A stretch of 19,218 nucleotides of DNA from Pyronema omphalodes (lineage: Eukaryota; Ascomycota; Pezizomycetes; Pezizales; Pyronemataceae): the NCBI GenBank assembly GCA_024516155.1, contig JAJJXM010000183.1:2501-21718 (forward strand), read 5' to 3'. Shown piece after piece: positions 1 through 8,290 of this stretch. A program made the position numbers and the translations under genes. The first letter of the stretch is position 1, and every line of letters starts with the position of its first letter. The notes beneath the pieces are model-generated. The model saw only the letters and a program-made list of their open reading frames with translations, made no database searches and was not told where the DNA came from.

Positions 1-370
1 GCCCTCTCCGCCACTCCTTCTACTCCTGCCCTTCTCCCTACTTCTCTCTCCTCAATTACCCCCTCCCTTGCTCCCCTCGTCCCCTGTGTCTCCTCCGCGT
101 CGTCATCTCTCACTCGTCCCCATCCCCACTCCTCTTCCCCGCCCCTCGTCTCCCCGCCTCCCCCCTCCGCAGCCGCCCCTCTTCCCCGGACTTCCCATAC
201 GACACAGTACAAAAAACAAGAAAAGTAACCAGCTGCCATCCCCCGTTGCTCCTCCCATTGTCCCCTGTCGCGTCCGCTTCCTCTCCCTCTCCTTCCCTCC
301 TGCTTCCCCCGAGGTACCTATGTATATTTCTTTTACTATGTCATCGTTGTTTTTTTTTTTTTTTTTTTTT
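1..370 (-). other. LINE copy A 3' UTR, 5' portion (internal A-tract plus polypurine region)
   Basis: Directly after the ORF2 stop, the minus strand carries a run of 23 A (T run at 350-372, overlapping the stop codon). A long G/A-rich stretch follows and continues to the window edge. The same order occurs in copies B and C. The plus-strand open frame here is the complement of the polypurine stretch (Pro/Ser/Leu-rich) and is not a gene. Confidence 0.75.
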
Positions 371-2480
371 TTAGTGGTTTTGGGTGTTCGCGTGCTCGTC
401 CGTTAGGTCCAGCAGCATCCCCCAGCCAGTGGTCAGTGTGAAAGGAGAGTCCTCCTCAGCGGAGAGGGTACTTAGCTTCTGTGCGCCCACTCGGCGGTCG
501 CGACTTTAGTCTCGGAGATCATGGTAGCGAGTGCCTTGGTGCCAGCGGTGGTGTAGAGGATGGTGGGAAGCGTGAGTTGTCGTCGTCGTGGGAGTTTGAG
601 TATTCCGCGAAGTTCAGTCCACTGCGTGGTGTACTGTGGGCAAGATAGTAGGAGGTGTTTGGGGGTCTGTGGTGGGTGCGTGGGGCATGGGCAGGAGCGG
701 GAGGGGTAACGATCGGTGGGGAGGTGTGCGAGGCAATCCAGGAAATACCCGTGGCCGGTTCGAAGTTCCAGTATGGCCATGGAAATCTTGCGTGGGTGGG
801 AGGTATAAGCGGGATCGAGGCGTCGACGGTGGGGGGCATCGTAGGTTTTAGGCTTCTTAGCTGAGGTGTACCAGTTGATCCAGTCGGTGATAAATTGCTC
901 CCGAACTTGCCGTCGGATCCAAGACAGGGAGAGTGGGGGCAGCGTGGTGGGGTGAGCGAGGTTGCTCTCTTCGCGAGGAGGTCTGCGGAGTCGTTGCCGG
1001 GTACGTTGCTGTGTCCCGGGACCCAATGGAGGGTGACACTTGTTTGTTGTTGGCGCAGGGAGGAGGCTACTTCGTGAATTCAGAGAGCGAGTTCCTGTCC
1101 CGTGCCGTACGTGGTGGGGAGGCGCGGAGGATCGCTCCCTGGTTATCCGTGAATATGTGAATTCGGCGGCGGTGGAGGTTGTTCAGTTGGAGGATTTTTA
1201 GGCAGCTCTCCAGGCAGTCGTGGATGGCGCGCAGCTCCGCATCGAAGACTTTCGCCATGTCGCCCATGGGGATGATTTCGTCGAGTCGTCGCGGGTAACC
1301 CGTCTGTAATACTGTATCTCGCGCCGGTGCGACCTTCCAGCTGGGATCGGTCCGTGTATGCGATGATGTTGGTTGGGTTGGTTCGTAGGGTGTCAAGGAG
1401 TTTGGCGTGTTCAACGGCCGCATTGGTCTTGGCAAGGGGCGAGATTGACGTTCAGATGGGTTGTGGCGCCATGGGTTGCGATTCGGGCGAGCCGTATTCT
1501 CGATATCGTCATCGGGTAGCACCCATCTGCCCACTGATCGTGGCATGCTGACGAGACGGGACGGGGCGGCACCGGGGGACTGCCAGGGGTGGTCGTATTC
1601 GTAGGGGTTGCATATGGAAGTGTGGAGGTAGGGGCACGGAGAAGGAGGAGGCGCAACGTTTCACAACAGGGTGGTGAGGGGGGAGGGAGAAGAGACGCAG
1701 GACGTATTTCCGGGTGCGGTGTTGCAAGCGGACTGAAACGGGGGGTATTGCGGCTTCATTGTGGAGGGCGATTATCGGTGTCGAGTGGAATGCGTTTAAA
1801 ATTCGTCCGAGGGCTGATTTTTTGGGTTTGAATGAGGTTGGCGAGACTTTTTTGGCCCGTCCACCAGATCTCAGAGCCGAAGTCGGACCTAGAAATGACG
1901 CACGCGATGTAAAGGGTACGAGTGGCTGAGGGGGACAAACCTGTCTTGTGACGCACTAGGCTTCGGAGGGCGTTGAGGGATCTAGCAGCGGCCGTTAGTC
2001 TAATTTTAACATCATGTACAAAGGAAAGTTTTCCGTCGAAGTAAATCCCGATCCATCTAACTACCTTTGTTTTTCCTCCTCTTGTTCCCGGGGTCACCAC
2101 CGTGCCGTTTGGAAGACAGACGTTGACTCCTGCTGTCAGATTGTCAGTGCGCGACCGGTGAAAGTGTAACAACTCCGACTTTGAATCATCGAAGGCTACT
2201 GCGTTTTGCGGCGACCAGCGAAAGGCGGTTCGAGCGGCGGACTCAAGTTCCCTGGCGTTGTCCTCTCTGGAGCGGCCGTGTGCAACAAGGGCGACGTCGG
2301 CCATGTAGCTGGGTTTTCAAAGTGGGGTGGGCATTCTGTGGACGTCGAAGAGGGGTCGGATATAGATAAGCAAAAGGATTGGGGATGCCGGGGAGCCTTG
2401 AGGGATGCCCGTTCTGATTGGTCGCTGGGTGTCTGTTCCGACGTCGAACGAGAGGGCGGTGGAACGGTCGTTCAAGAAGG
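371..2480 (-). pseudogene. LINE ORF2 remnant, copy A (RT 3' part, RNase H, zinc knuckle)
   Basis: In an intact LINE, ORF2 copies the element RNA into the nicked target. The order here is RT palm and thumb (about 2340-1560), RNase H (about 1400-870), and a C-terminal zinc knuckle CxCx9Hx4C (640-693). The stop is TAA at 371-373. The RT box that reads SYMDD in copies B and C reads SYMAD here: the first catalytic Asp is Ala (codon 2299-2301). The RNase H segment shows FDAELRAI and IFTDNQGAI, but these lie in more than one frame, so several single-base indels break the gene. The RT fingers and everything upstream are absent. It cannot encode an active protein. The Tad1-like placement rests on RNase H plus the CCHC end; no tree was built. 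Confidence 0.85.
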
Positions 2481-2509
2481 ATTTATTTTTTATTATTTAT
2501 TTATTTATT
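2481..2509 (-). repeat. LINE copy B tail, (AAAT)n-type
   Basis: The minus strand has GAATAAATAAATAAATAA followed by an A-rich stretch, directly abutting copy A's truncated RT at 2480. Copy D ends in (CAAA)n instead. Short-repeat tails rather than plain poly(A) are typical of several I-group LINE lineages. Confidence 0.7.
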
Positions 2510-2522
2510 CATACACGCATCC

Positions 2523-2534
2523 AACCTCAAGGTT
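2523..2534 (-). other. LINE 3'-terminal hairpin, copy B
   Basis: The minus strand reads AACC-TTGA-GGTT: a 4-bp stem with a 4-nt loop, preceded by CAT and followed shortly by the tail. Copy D has AACC-TTCG-GGTT at the same place (8771-8782). The stem is kept while the loop differs. By analogy with stringent-type LINEs it may be the RT recognition structure; this is inference. Confidence 0.55.
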
Positions 2535-3212
2535 ATGGCGGAATCTACAAATTAAATAAATGTTAAGGACCTGGGTGTGATGCCAGGTCCCCACTGGGTA
2601 AGCCCCAGAGCTGTCAGAGGTTGCTGGGAGTGTAGTCTCCCATTCTTCTTGTCTCAGTCCAACTCGCGTCGTCAGTTCCAGGAGCCCTGTTCGCTCAGGG
2701 GCCACCACGCCGGGTCGTTCCCCTGTATCCTCCACCCTTCCCCACCCATTTTTAACCATTTTCCCCCTTTATTTCCTCCACAAATCAAAACATAACAGCA
2801 AAGCAAAGAAAAAGATAACTCCACCGGGCCACCGCCTCTCCTCTTTCCCCCCTCCGCCACTTCTTCTACTCCTGCCCTTCTCCCTACTCCCTTCCCCTCC
2901 ATTTCCCCGCGCCTTGCTCCCCTCGTCCCCTGCGTCTCCTCCGCGTCATCATCTCTCACTCGTCTTCTTCTCCGCACTTCTCCCCCGCTCCTCGTCTCTC
3001 CGCCTCCCCAGTCTCCCCTCTTCTGCGAACGTCCCCATACAATACAGTAGAAAAACAAGAAAAGTAACCAGCTACCATCCCCCGTTGCTCCCCCCATTGC
3101 CTCCTGTATCGTCCGCTTCCACTCGCCTCCTTCCCTCTTGCGTCCCCGAAGTACCTATGTATGTTTATTTATTTATTTTATTATGTTTTTTTTTTTTTTT
3201 TTTTTTTTTCTT

Positions 3213-4344
3213 TCAGTTGTTTGGGGTGTTTGCGTGCTCGTCCGTTAGGTCCAGCAGCGTCCCCCAGCCAGTGGTCAGTGTGAAAGGAGAGTCCTCCTCA
3301 GCGGGGAGGGTACTTAGCTTCGTGTGCGCCCATTCGGCGGTCGCGACTTTAGTCTCTGAGATCATGGTCGCGAGGGCCTTGGTGCCAGCGGTGGTGTAGA
3401 GGATGGTGGGGAGGGTGAGTTGTCGTCGTCGAGGGAGTTTGAGTATTCCGAAGTTCAGTCCGCTGGTGTGTACTGTGGGCAAGATAATAGGAGGTGTTTA
3501 GGGGTCTGTGGGGGGTGTATGGGGCATGGGCAGGAGCGGGAGGGGTAGCGATCGGTGGGGGGGTGCGCGAGACAATCCAGGAAGTATCCGTGGCAGGTTC
3601 GGAGTCCCAGAATGGCTGTGGAAATCTTGCGTGGGTGGGAGGTATAGGTGTGATCGAGGCGTCCACGGTGGGGGGCGTTGTAGGTTTTTGGCTTCTTGGC
3701 TGAGGTGTACCAGTCAGTCCAGTCGGTAATATATTGCTCCCGGACTCGCCGTCGGATCCAGACAGGGAGACTGGGGGCGGCGCGGTGGGGGTGAGGGAGG
3801 TTGCTCTCTTCGCGAGGAGGTCGGCAGAGTCATTGCCGGGTATGTTGGTGTGTCCCGGGACCCAATGGAGGGTGACTTTCGTTTGTCGTTGGTGGAGGGA
3901 GGAGGCTATTTCGTAGATTGAGAGAGCGAGTTCCTGTCCCGGGCCGTACGTGGTGCGGGAGGCGCGGAGGATCGCTGCTTGGTTATCCGTAAATATGTGA
4001 ATGTGGTGGGGTTGGGGTTGTTGAGTCGGAGGATTTTTAGGCAGCTCGCAAGGGAGTCGTGGATGGCACGCAGCTGTGCATCGAAGACTCCGTTGTGTCG
4101 CCCATGGGGATGATTTCGTCGAGTCGTCGCGGTAATCCGTCGGTAATACTGTATCCCGCGCCGGTGCGGCCTTCCAGCTGGGAACCGTCTGTGTATGCGA
4201 TGACGTTGGTTGGGTCGGTTCGCAAGGTGTTAAGGAGTGAGGCGTGTTCGACTGCCGTGTCGGTCTTGGGGAGGGGTGAAATTGACGTTCGGATGGGGTT
4301 GTGGCGCCATGGGGTGCGATTTGAGCGGGCCGTATTCTCGATAT
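3213..4344 (-). pseudogene. LINE ORF2 remnant, copy B 3' part (RNase H and zinc knuckle)
   Basis: This continues ORF2 beyond the gypsy insertion. RNase H pieces visible on the minus strand are YTDGSQLEGRTGAGY, IFTDNQAAILRAS, and VPGHTNIPGNDSADLLAK, which keep the metal-binding Asp residues. The Glu region (FDAEL in the other copies) is disturbed by an indel near 4080. The C-terminal knuckle CxCx9Hx4C lies at 3479-3532. The frame ends with TAA at 3213-3215 after LTTGWGTLLDLTDEHANT. Frameshifts near 4080 and 3750 make it non-functional. RNase H would remove template RNA; the knuckle is a feature of many LINE ORF2 proteins. Confidence 0.85.
4340..4344. repeat. Left target-site duplication of the gypsy element (GATAT)
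   Basis: GATAT directly precedes the LTR's TG terminus and is repeated at 12304-12308 after the other LTR's CA. Copy A shows one uninterrupted copy in the homologous position. Confidence 0.9.
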
Positions 4345-4616
4345 TGTCACGGCACACGGCTGACGAGCGGTTGTGTTGTTGCGTCATCATGGTGTTGTCA
4401 TTGTTGTTGTCGATATCGTGCCGTTGTCTTGCCGTGTTGTGTTGTGTTGTCGTTGTTTGTTGTTGTGCCGTGCCGTTGGTCTTGATAGACTGACTGATGA
4501 TGGATGACGTACCATGAGCTGGAGAGCTGTGGCGTCGCAGGTGAATTGATGGAAACGGAAGCTGTCATGTCGCGATGTTGGATGACGGCCCAGCAAGAGT
4601 GCTGGCCGCCCCTTTG

Positions 4617-4623
4617 TACATAA
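4617..4623 (+). promoter_or_regulatory. Putative TATA-like promoter element in the 5' LTR
   Basis: TACATAA, identical in the 3' LTR (12049-12055). It lies 38 nt upstream of the putative transcript start at 4655 suggested by the self-priming complementarity. No transcript data are available. Confidence 0.4.
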
Positions 4624-4685
4624 GGAGGCTTGCCTCCCCGTTGTTGAGTTCTCCATCGAACGTTTTGTGTCTTTCCCTTGTCCTG

Positions 4686-4691
4686 AATAAA
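4686..4691 (+). promoter_or_regulatory. Polyadenylation signal AATAAA in the LTR
   Basis: AATAAA lies downstream of the presumed transcript start and is repeated in the 3' LTR at 12118-12123, where it would act on the element transcript. Confidence 0.55.
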
Positions 4692-4873
4692 GACTTCTCC
4701 TTTCAGTCCCACGTCATTCTTGTCCTTGTCCCTGTCCCTGTTTCGTGTGCCGTCCGTCTGCCGTGCACTTCGGTCCTTGTCCTTCCGTTCCCCGTCCTGG
4801 AACCCGCCTAGTCCCCCCTTGCCGGTAGTGTTCAGTGTGTTCTTCGAACGTCCGTTCCTAGTTCCCTGACATT

Positions 4874-4882
4874 ACGTTCGAT
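4874..4882 (+). promoter_or_regulatory. Putative self-priming primer-binding site
   Basis: Two bases after the 5' LTR, ACGTTCGAT is the exact reverse complement of ATCGAACGT at 4655-4663 within the LTR (also 12087-12095). That is where the transcript would start relative to the TATA-like box. No tRNA-type site beginning TGG is seen after the LTR. Tf1 of fission yeast primes reverse transcription by folding the first bases of its own RNA onto such a site. A second partial match, TCGAACGT at 4844-4851, could form a local U5 hairpin. Confidence 0.55.
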
Positions 4883-4906
4883 CTAATAATTATTCGACCA
4901 ACACGC

Positions 4907-6420
4907 ATGAACCCCACCGGTTCTGCTTGGACACAGGCCTTAAAACAAGCCCTGGAAACTCACACCCTAAACGAGACCTTCGGGATTTCCGACCGATTCG
5001 CTGGCGCAGTGCGACCAACCATCCGAAGAGCAGAAAATCACTGCTACCTTGTGGTCCTCTGGGAACTCCAGGATTACACTTACCAGGAGCACGTCCGCCA
5101 CACCATCCGAGTCAAGCCGATCCTCCCAGCCCGCCAGCATGCACGTGAAACTTATCGACAAGGACATTGGCAGCAAATCGTTAACGCTGCCTCCATGACT
5201 CAGTTCCCTGACGGCCATGAACCGCTTACGTTCACCAAACAACTCACGCAATCAATCCTAGACGCCCAAGACCATCCCACGGGCTATCTCCTATACGACC
5301 TCGCGGAGACCCCCGGCTCCCGTAACAGCACTCGAGTCTCCAGCCCTGTCGCCTCCACGCTCCAGAAGCTCCCACCCCTGCCCCCATTCCCCCTGTCGTT
5401 ATTCAGACTGGCTCCGTCCAGGTTTACCCCAATGGCCCAGAAACAGTGCCGCGAACCGCCGCACCCCCTACCACAGCCGCAGCCGCAGCCCCCGCCCCCG
5501 CTATAATCGCACCAGTTCCAAGACTTCCCCCCGGAAACCCCGAAATCCTCCTAACCCCGGAGGAACAAGCAGATACGAATGAAATTCACTACTACGAGAA
5601 AGAGCTCACCCGCCAGCGTGAACTCATCAACGCGCTACTCGCCTCCCCTGGCATCCGCGTTACCGGAGACAAAATTCGGATCCGCCAACCTTCGATGGTT
5701 CCAACAGGGAGGACCTCCGCCGCTTTGTCTCTTGCTTCGCATCAAGTTCGTGAGCGACGAATTACGCTTCCCAACCCCTCACAAGCGGATTTCTTATGCC
5801 ATGGGCCGCCTCCGCGGACGCGCCTTGGATCAATTCTTCCTTATATCAAGGAAAATGGCAACCGCTGGGCCCTCAACGACGTCGAGGACGTCATTAAAAT
5901 CCTACAGCTTACCTTTGGAGAGCCGGACGAGCGCGCAACGGCTCGTTTCAAACTACAAAATCTCCGACAAAACAACCGCGAATTTTCAGACTATTATGCA
6001 GAGTTCTCCCGCCTGGTCGCAGAATTAGGCTGGGATGAGGCCGCCACCATGGATGCTCTGCGTAACGGCCTGTCCCTCGAGTTGCACGAAAAGTTGGTTG
6101 GCGCCCCTCCCACCGCTACGATGCACGAATTTGTTGACCAGTGCCAAAAATTTGACACCCAATTGAGAGCACTTGAGAATCTCCGCAAGCTGCGTACCAA
6201 CCGCGGCCAAGTTAAACCCACTACCGCCGCCACCCCCGCCACCAGTCGCCCCACCCCCCTACCCAAGCCACCACCGCCTCCTCCAGCGAGCAAACCCCTG
6301 CCCAGGGACCCCGTCAGAAACTGTCGGCACAGGAACGCGCGACCCGCCTGTCAGAAGGACGTTGCCTCTACTGCGGTGGCCTCGGCCACATGGCTGCGTC
6401 GTGCCCCCCAAGACGAATGT
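4907..6420 (+). pseudogene. gag: gypsy gag (N-terminal extension, capsid, zinc knuckle), frameshifted
   Basis: Gag forms the particle. From ATG 4907 (the first ATG after the primer site) an open frame of about 200 residues encodes a region I do not recognise (MNPTGSAWTQ...), ending in a proline-rich stretch. The capsid-like part is in another frame (about 5480-6230): RWALNDVEDVIKIL, FKLQNLRQ, FSDYYAEFSRLVAELGWDEA and LSLELHEKL are typical of the retrotransposon gag family. A section at about 5700-5830 sits in yet other frames. A single CCHC zinc knuckle (CLYCGGLGHMAASC, 6363-6404) lies in frame 3. At least four frameshifts are therefore present. Low-complexity Pro/Thr/Ala linkers separate the parts. 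Confidence 0.85.
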
Positions 6421-6531
6421 TAAAGTGGCGAGTGTGGAATTATTGGATAATGAGGAAGAGGTGTCGGGAAAAGATTCAACCAGCTGCAAGAAGATGGCTC
6501 TGCCGCTGGTGGGAAAATTATTGCTGATACA

Positions 6532-7044
6532 TTGCTATTATCGGGTGCAAGTTTTACTGGAAAGTTAGAATGCAAACACCTTGTTCTCTCTTGCTCCTTG
6601 TTTTCCAACAACCGCTCCGTGAAAACAGTAGCGCTCGTTGTCTGCGGCGCCACTGGTATCGCCTTTGTTGACCGCAATTTCGCCCGCCATCACAAACTCC
6701 CTCTAACCCCCCCACCCACCGCCCGAACGGTCGAAGTTGTCGACGGACGACCCATATCCTCAGGAAAAATCACACACCTTGCCCAAGTAGAGTGTACCAT
6801 CAATGGTCACTCGGAAACCCTTCCCATGTTCGTCACCAAGTTGGGTCACTACCCGGTGGTGTTGGGCATCCCCTGGTTGAAGAAACACGACGTAACAATA
6901 AGCTTCAGTTCCAACACTGTAAGCTTCGACTCACAATACTGCCTAAGGAACTGCACCCCGTGGCCTGTAAGCACAACCGGTGTCGAGGTCCTGGACTCGA
7001 GGCCCCCTCCCTGTCCACGAGCCCGACACAAACCCCATGCCTGA
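6532..7044 (+). pseudogene. gypsy aspartic protease region, catalytic Asp lost
   Basis: The protease would cut Gag-Pol. Visible pieces: VALVVCGATGIAFVDRNFA, then PVVLGIPWLKKHDVTISF, which corresponds to the usual C-terminal protease block before RT (LGxPWL). The active-site triad normally reads D-(S/T/C)-G; here the Asp is Val (codon 6640-6642), followed by Cys-Gly. The ATG at 6532 is only where the open frame happens to begin; the real protein would be part of a Gag-Pol polyprotein. The frame ends at 7044, and the reading continues one frame over (from about 6980) with LEDSVPDPPDEPP into the linker cut by LINE copy D. Confidence 0.8.
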
Positions 7045-7190
7045 GTTAGAAGACTCGGTCCCCGACCCTCCGGATGAACCCCCAATAGCGATCTCAAGTC
7101 TAACCATCTCCGACTTCAAAGAAATGGTAGAAGACGAAAGCCTGACAGTGTTCTCGCTATCGTTGGACGAAATCACCGTCGCCCTACAAG

Positions 7191-7206
7191 ACAAGCCCCC
7201 CCTCAC
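7191..7206. repeat. Left target-site duplication of LINE copy D (16 bp)
   Basis: ACAAGC7TCAC, repeated exactly at 8818-8833. The gypsy linker reading frame (DEITVALQDKPPLT) resumes across it, which shows it is gypsy sequence. Confidence 0.88.
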
Positions 7207-8290
7207 TCTTGGCAGGATCACCAGTTCCTTCGGCTTCAACACAGCAGCAACAGGCGACAACTGAACGCAGCCGGTTCAGAACCTACCGTCGCTTCTTCGT
7301 ATCTGCAATTAACGAGGCAGTCGCAGTTGATGACGACTATGACACCCTAGATCAACTGTTTGAAAACAATCACGCCGGACTCACTGGAGCCAACTTCCTG
7401 GGGATACACAGATCCACCGGGATACACAGCGACGCTTCAATACCCTCGATGACACCATACGCAACAACAGCGATGAGATGCGCCACAGATTCGACGTCAT
7501 GATGACGAAATTCAACGTTCTGCTCGGCGAAAACACGAAGCTGCGCGCAGCATACAACTCTACACAGAAAGAAGCAGCAGCTCTCAAGGCTGCTGTGGAC
7601 GCCCTGACGAAGAAAATCGACGAACAGCACCAAGTCATTTCGGCGCCCCCCTCACCGAACCTCACGGCCTCTTCCTCAGCGATGGAAGAGATGACTATGC
7701 AACTGTCCGTCGTCCAACATGACATTCAGGATGTCCTGGACGCTGTTCGCAACCCTCCTGGCAAGAGAAAGCGAAGGGGAAGCGATCAGAACACCGAACC
7801 CACCTCACCAATGACCAGAAGACCGGTGAATCACAAACCGAGAGCGGCATCACCGGTGCGAAGCCTGATGCACTCAAAACATGCGACTACCGCCGCCCAG
7901 GACAAGCTTGATGCCCTCAAGCCTATGTCCCCCCTACCTCTCCTCGCGATCACGTCATCCGATGCGACACCGGAACCTCACCCTGACAGTTCATCTGCTC
8001 AGGACACACCTCTACCCGACGCCCCAAGCACTGCCCCTGCTGAGACGAACGGATGGAAGACTGTGGAGGCGAAGGCTACACAGAGGAAGAAGCAGAGAGC
8101 GAAGGAGACGACACCTACGGCAGCGCCACCCAGCAAGACCCCTACAACAAAGAATGGTGGACGGGGAAAGAATACCCACCAACCCAGAACAACAACCTCC
8201 TCTGCGAAGAAGACTTGGGCAGAAGTCGTCAAGAGCGGAGGCATCAACGTCCAGATTGTACTTGGGAATGGCAATCTTGGACTGACAACA
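7207..8290 (+). pseudogene. LINE ORF1 fragment, copy D
   Basis: ORF1 of such LINEs is an RNA-binding, particle-forming protein. The first part (LAGSPVPSAST...) and the main part (from MRHRFDVMM at 7478) are in different frames, with an indel near 7425. Seen in order: a heptad-patterned coiled coil (about 7530-7630, LRAAYNSTQKEAAALKAAVD), a basic cluster GKRKRRGSD that could be nuclear targeting, a low-complexity Pro/Ser/Thr region, Lys-rich KKQRAKE, and KKTWAEVVKSGG near the end, a block like those after the basic region in fungal LINE ORF1 proteins. No CCHC knuckle is present; the sequence passes into the 3' UTR near 8290, so the C-terminus is lost. It is about 90% alike to copy C by eye. 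Confidence 0.82.

Larger units (their letters stand above)
1..2480 (-). mobile_element. LINE copy A (Tad1-like non-LTR retrotransposon), 5'-truncated
   Basis: Read on the minus strand, this holds the 3' part of ORF2 (late RT, RNase H, zinc knuckle) and then the start of a purine-rich 3' UTR that runs out of the window at position 1. It aligns by eye over its whole length with copy B (12304-13280 and 2800-4344). The alignment stops abruptly at 2480, where an A/T-rich tail belonging to copy B begins, so copy A is 5'-truncated inside the RT palm. Copy A is closer to copy B than to copy C. It also preserves, near 1497-1510, the site occupied in copy B by the gypsy element. Confidence 0.9.
2481..3212 (-). 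other. LINE copy B complete 3' UTR
   Basis: On the minus strand after the ORF2 stop: an A-tract (T run at 3186-3209), a G/A-rich region (about 3180-2830), a block shared with copies C and D (CTTTGT...GTGGAGG, then AAAATGG, about 2820-2740), and a block ending CCTGGCATCAC (2577-2590). A terminal hairpin (2523-2534) and a tail of AAAT-type repeats (2481-2509) follow. The small open frames in it are Gly/Arg-rich by composition and not credible genes. Confidence 0.75.
4345..4871 (+). repeat. 5' LTR of the gypsy element
   Basis: This 527-bp LTR starts TGTCACGGCACACGGC and ends CCTGACA. Compared with the 3' LTR by eye it differs by about a dozen substitutions and a few indels, most of the indels in a TTG-rich low-complexity tract (about 4372-4475). 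It contains a TATA-like TACATAA (4617-4623), a perfect 6-bp inverted repeat GGAGGC-TT-GCCTCC (4624-4637) and a poly(A) signal (4686-4691). Confidence 0.95.

Noticed and set aside
68..406. Plus-strand open frame rich in Pro, Ser and Leu (and the similar 2914-3399 and 13955-14608)
   Set aside because: They are complements of the polypurine LINE 3' UTR, differ in each copy, and end in a poly-Phe run made by the A-tract.
2672..3097. Minus-strand Gly/Arg/Glu-rich open frame with a hydrophobic stretch
   Set aside because: It lies entirely in the LINE copy B 3' UTR, and its composition follows from the G/A-rich sequence; the homologous regions of A and C do not conserve the frame.
4398..4712. Minus-strand open frames in the LTR (also 11767-12327)
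   Set aside because: They are duplicated only because the LTR is duplicated; they are Gln/Asn/Thr-rich from the TTG tract and lie antisense to the element.
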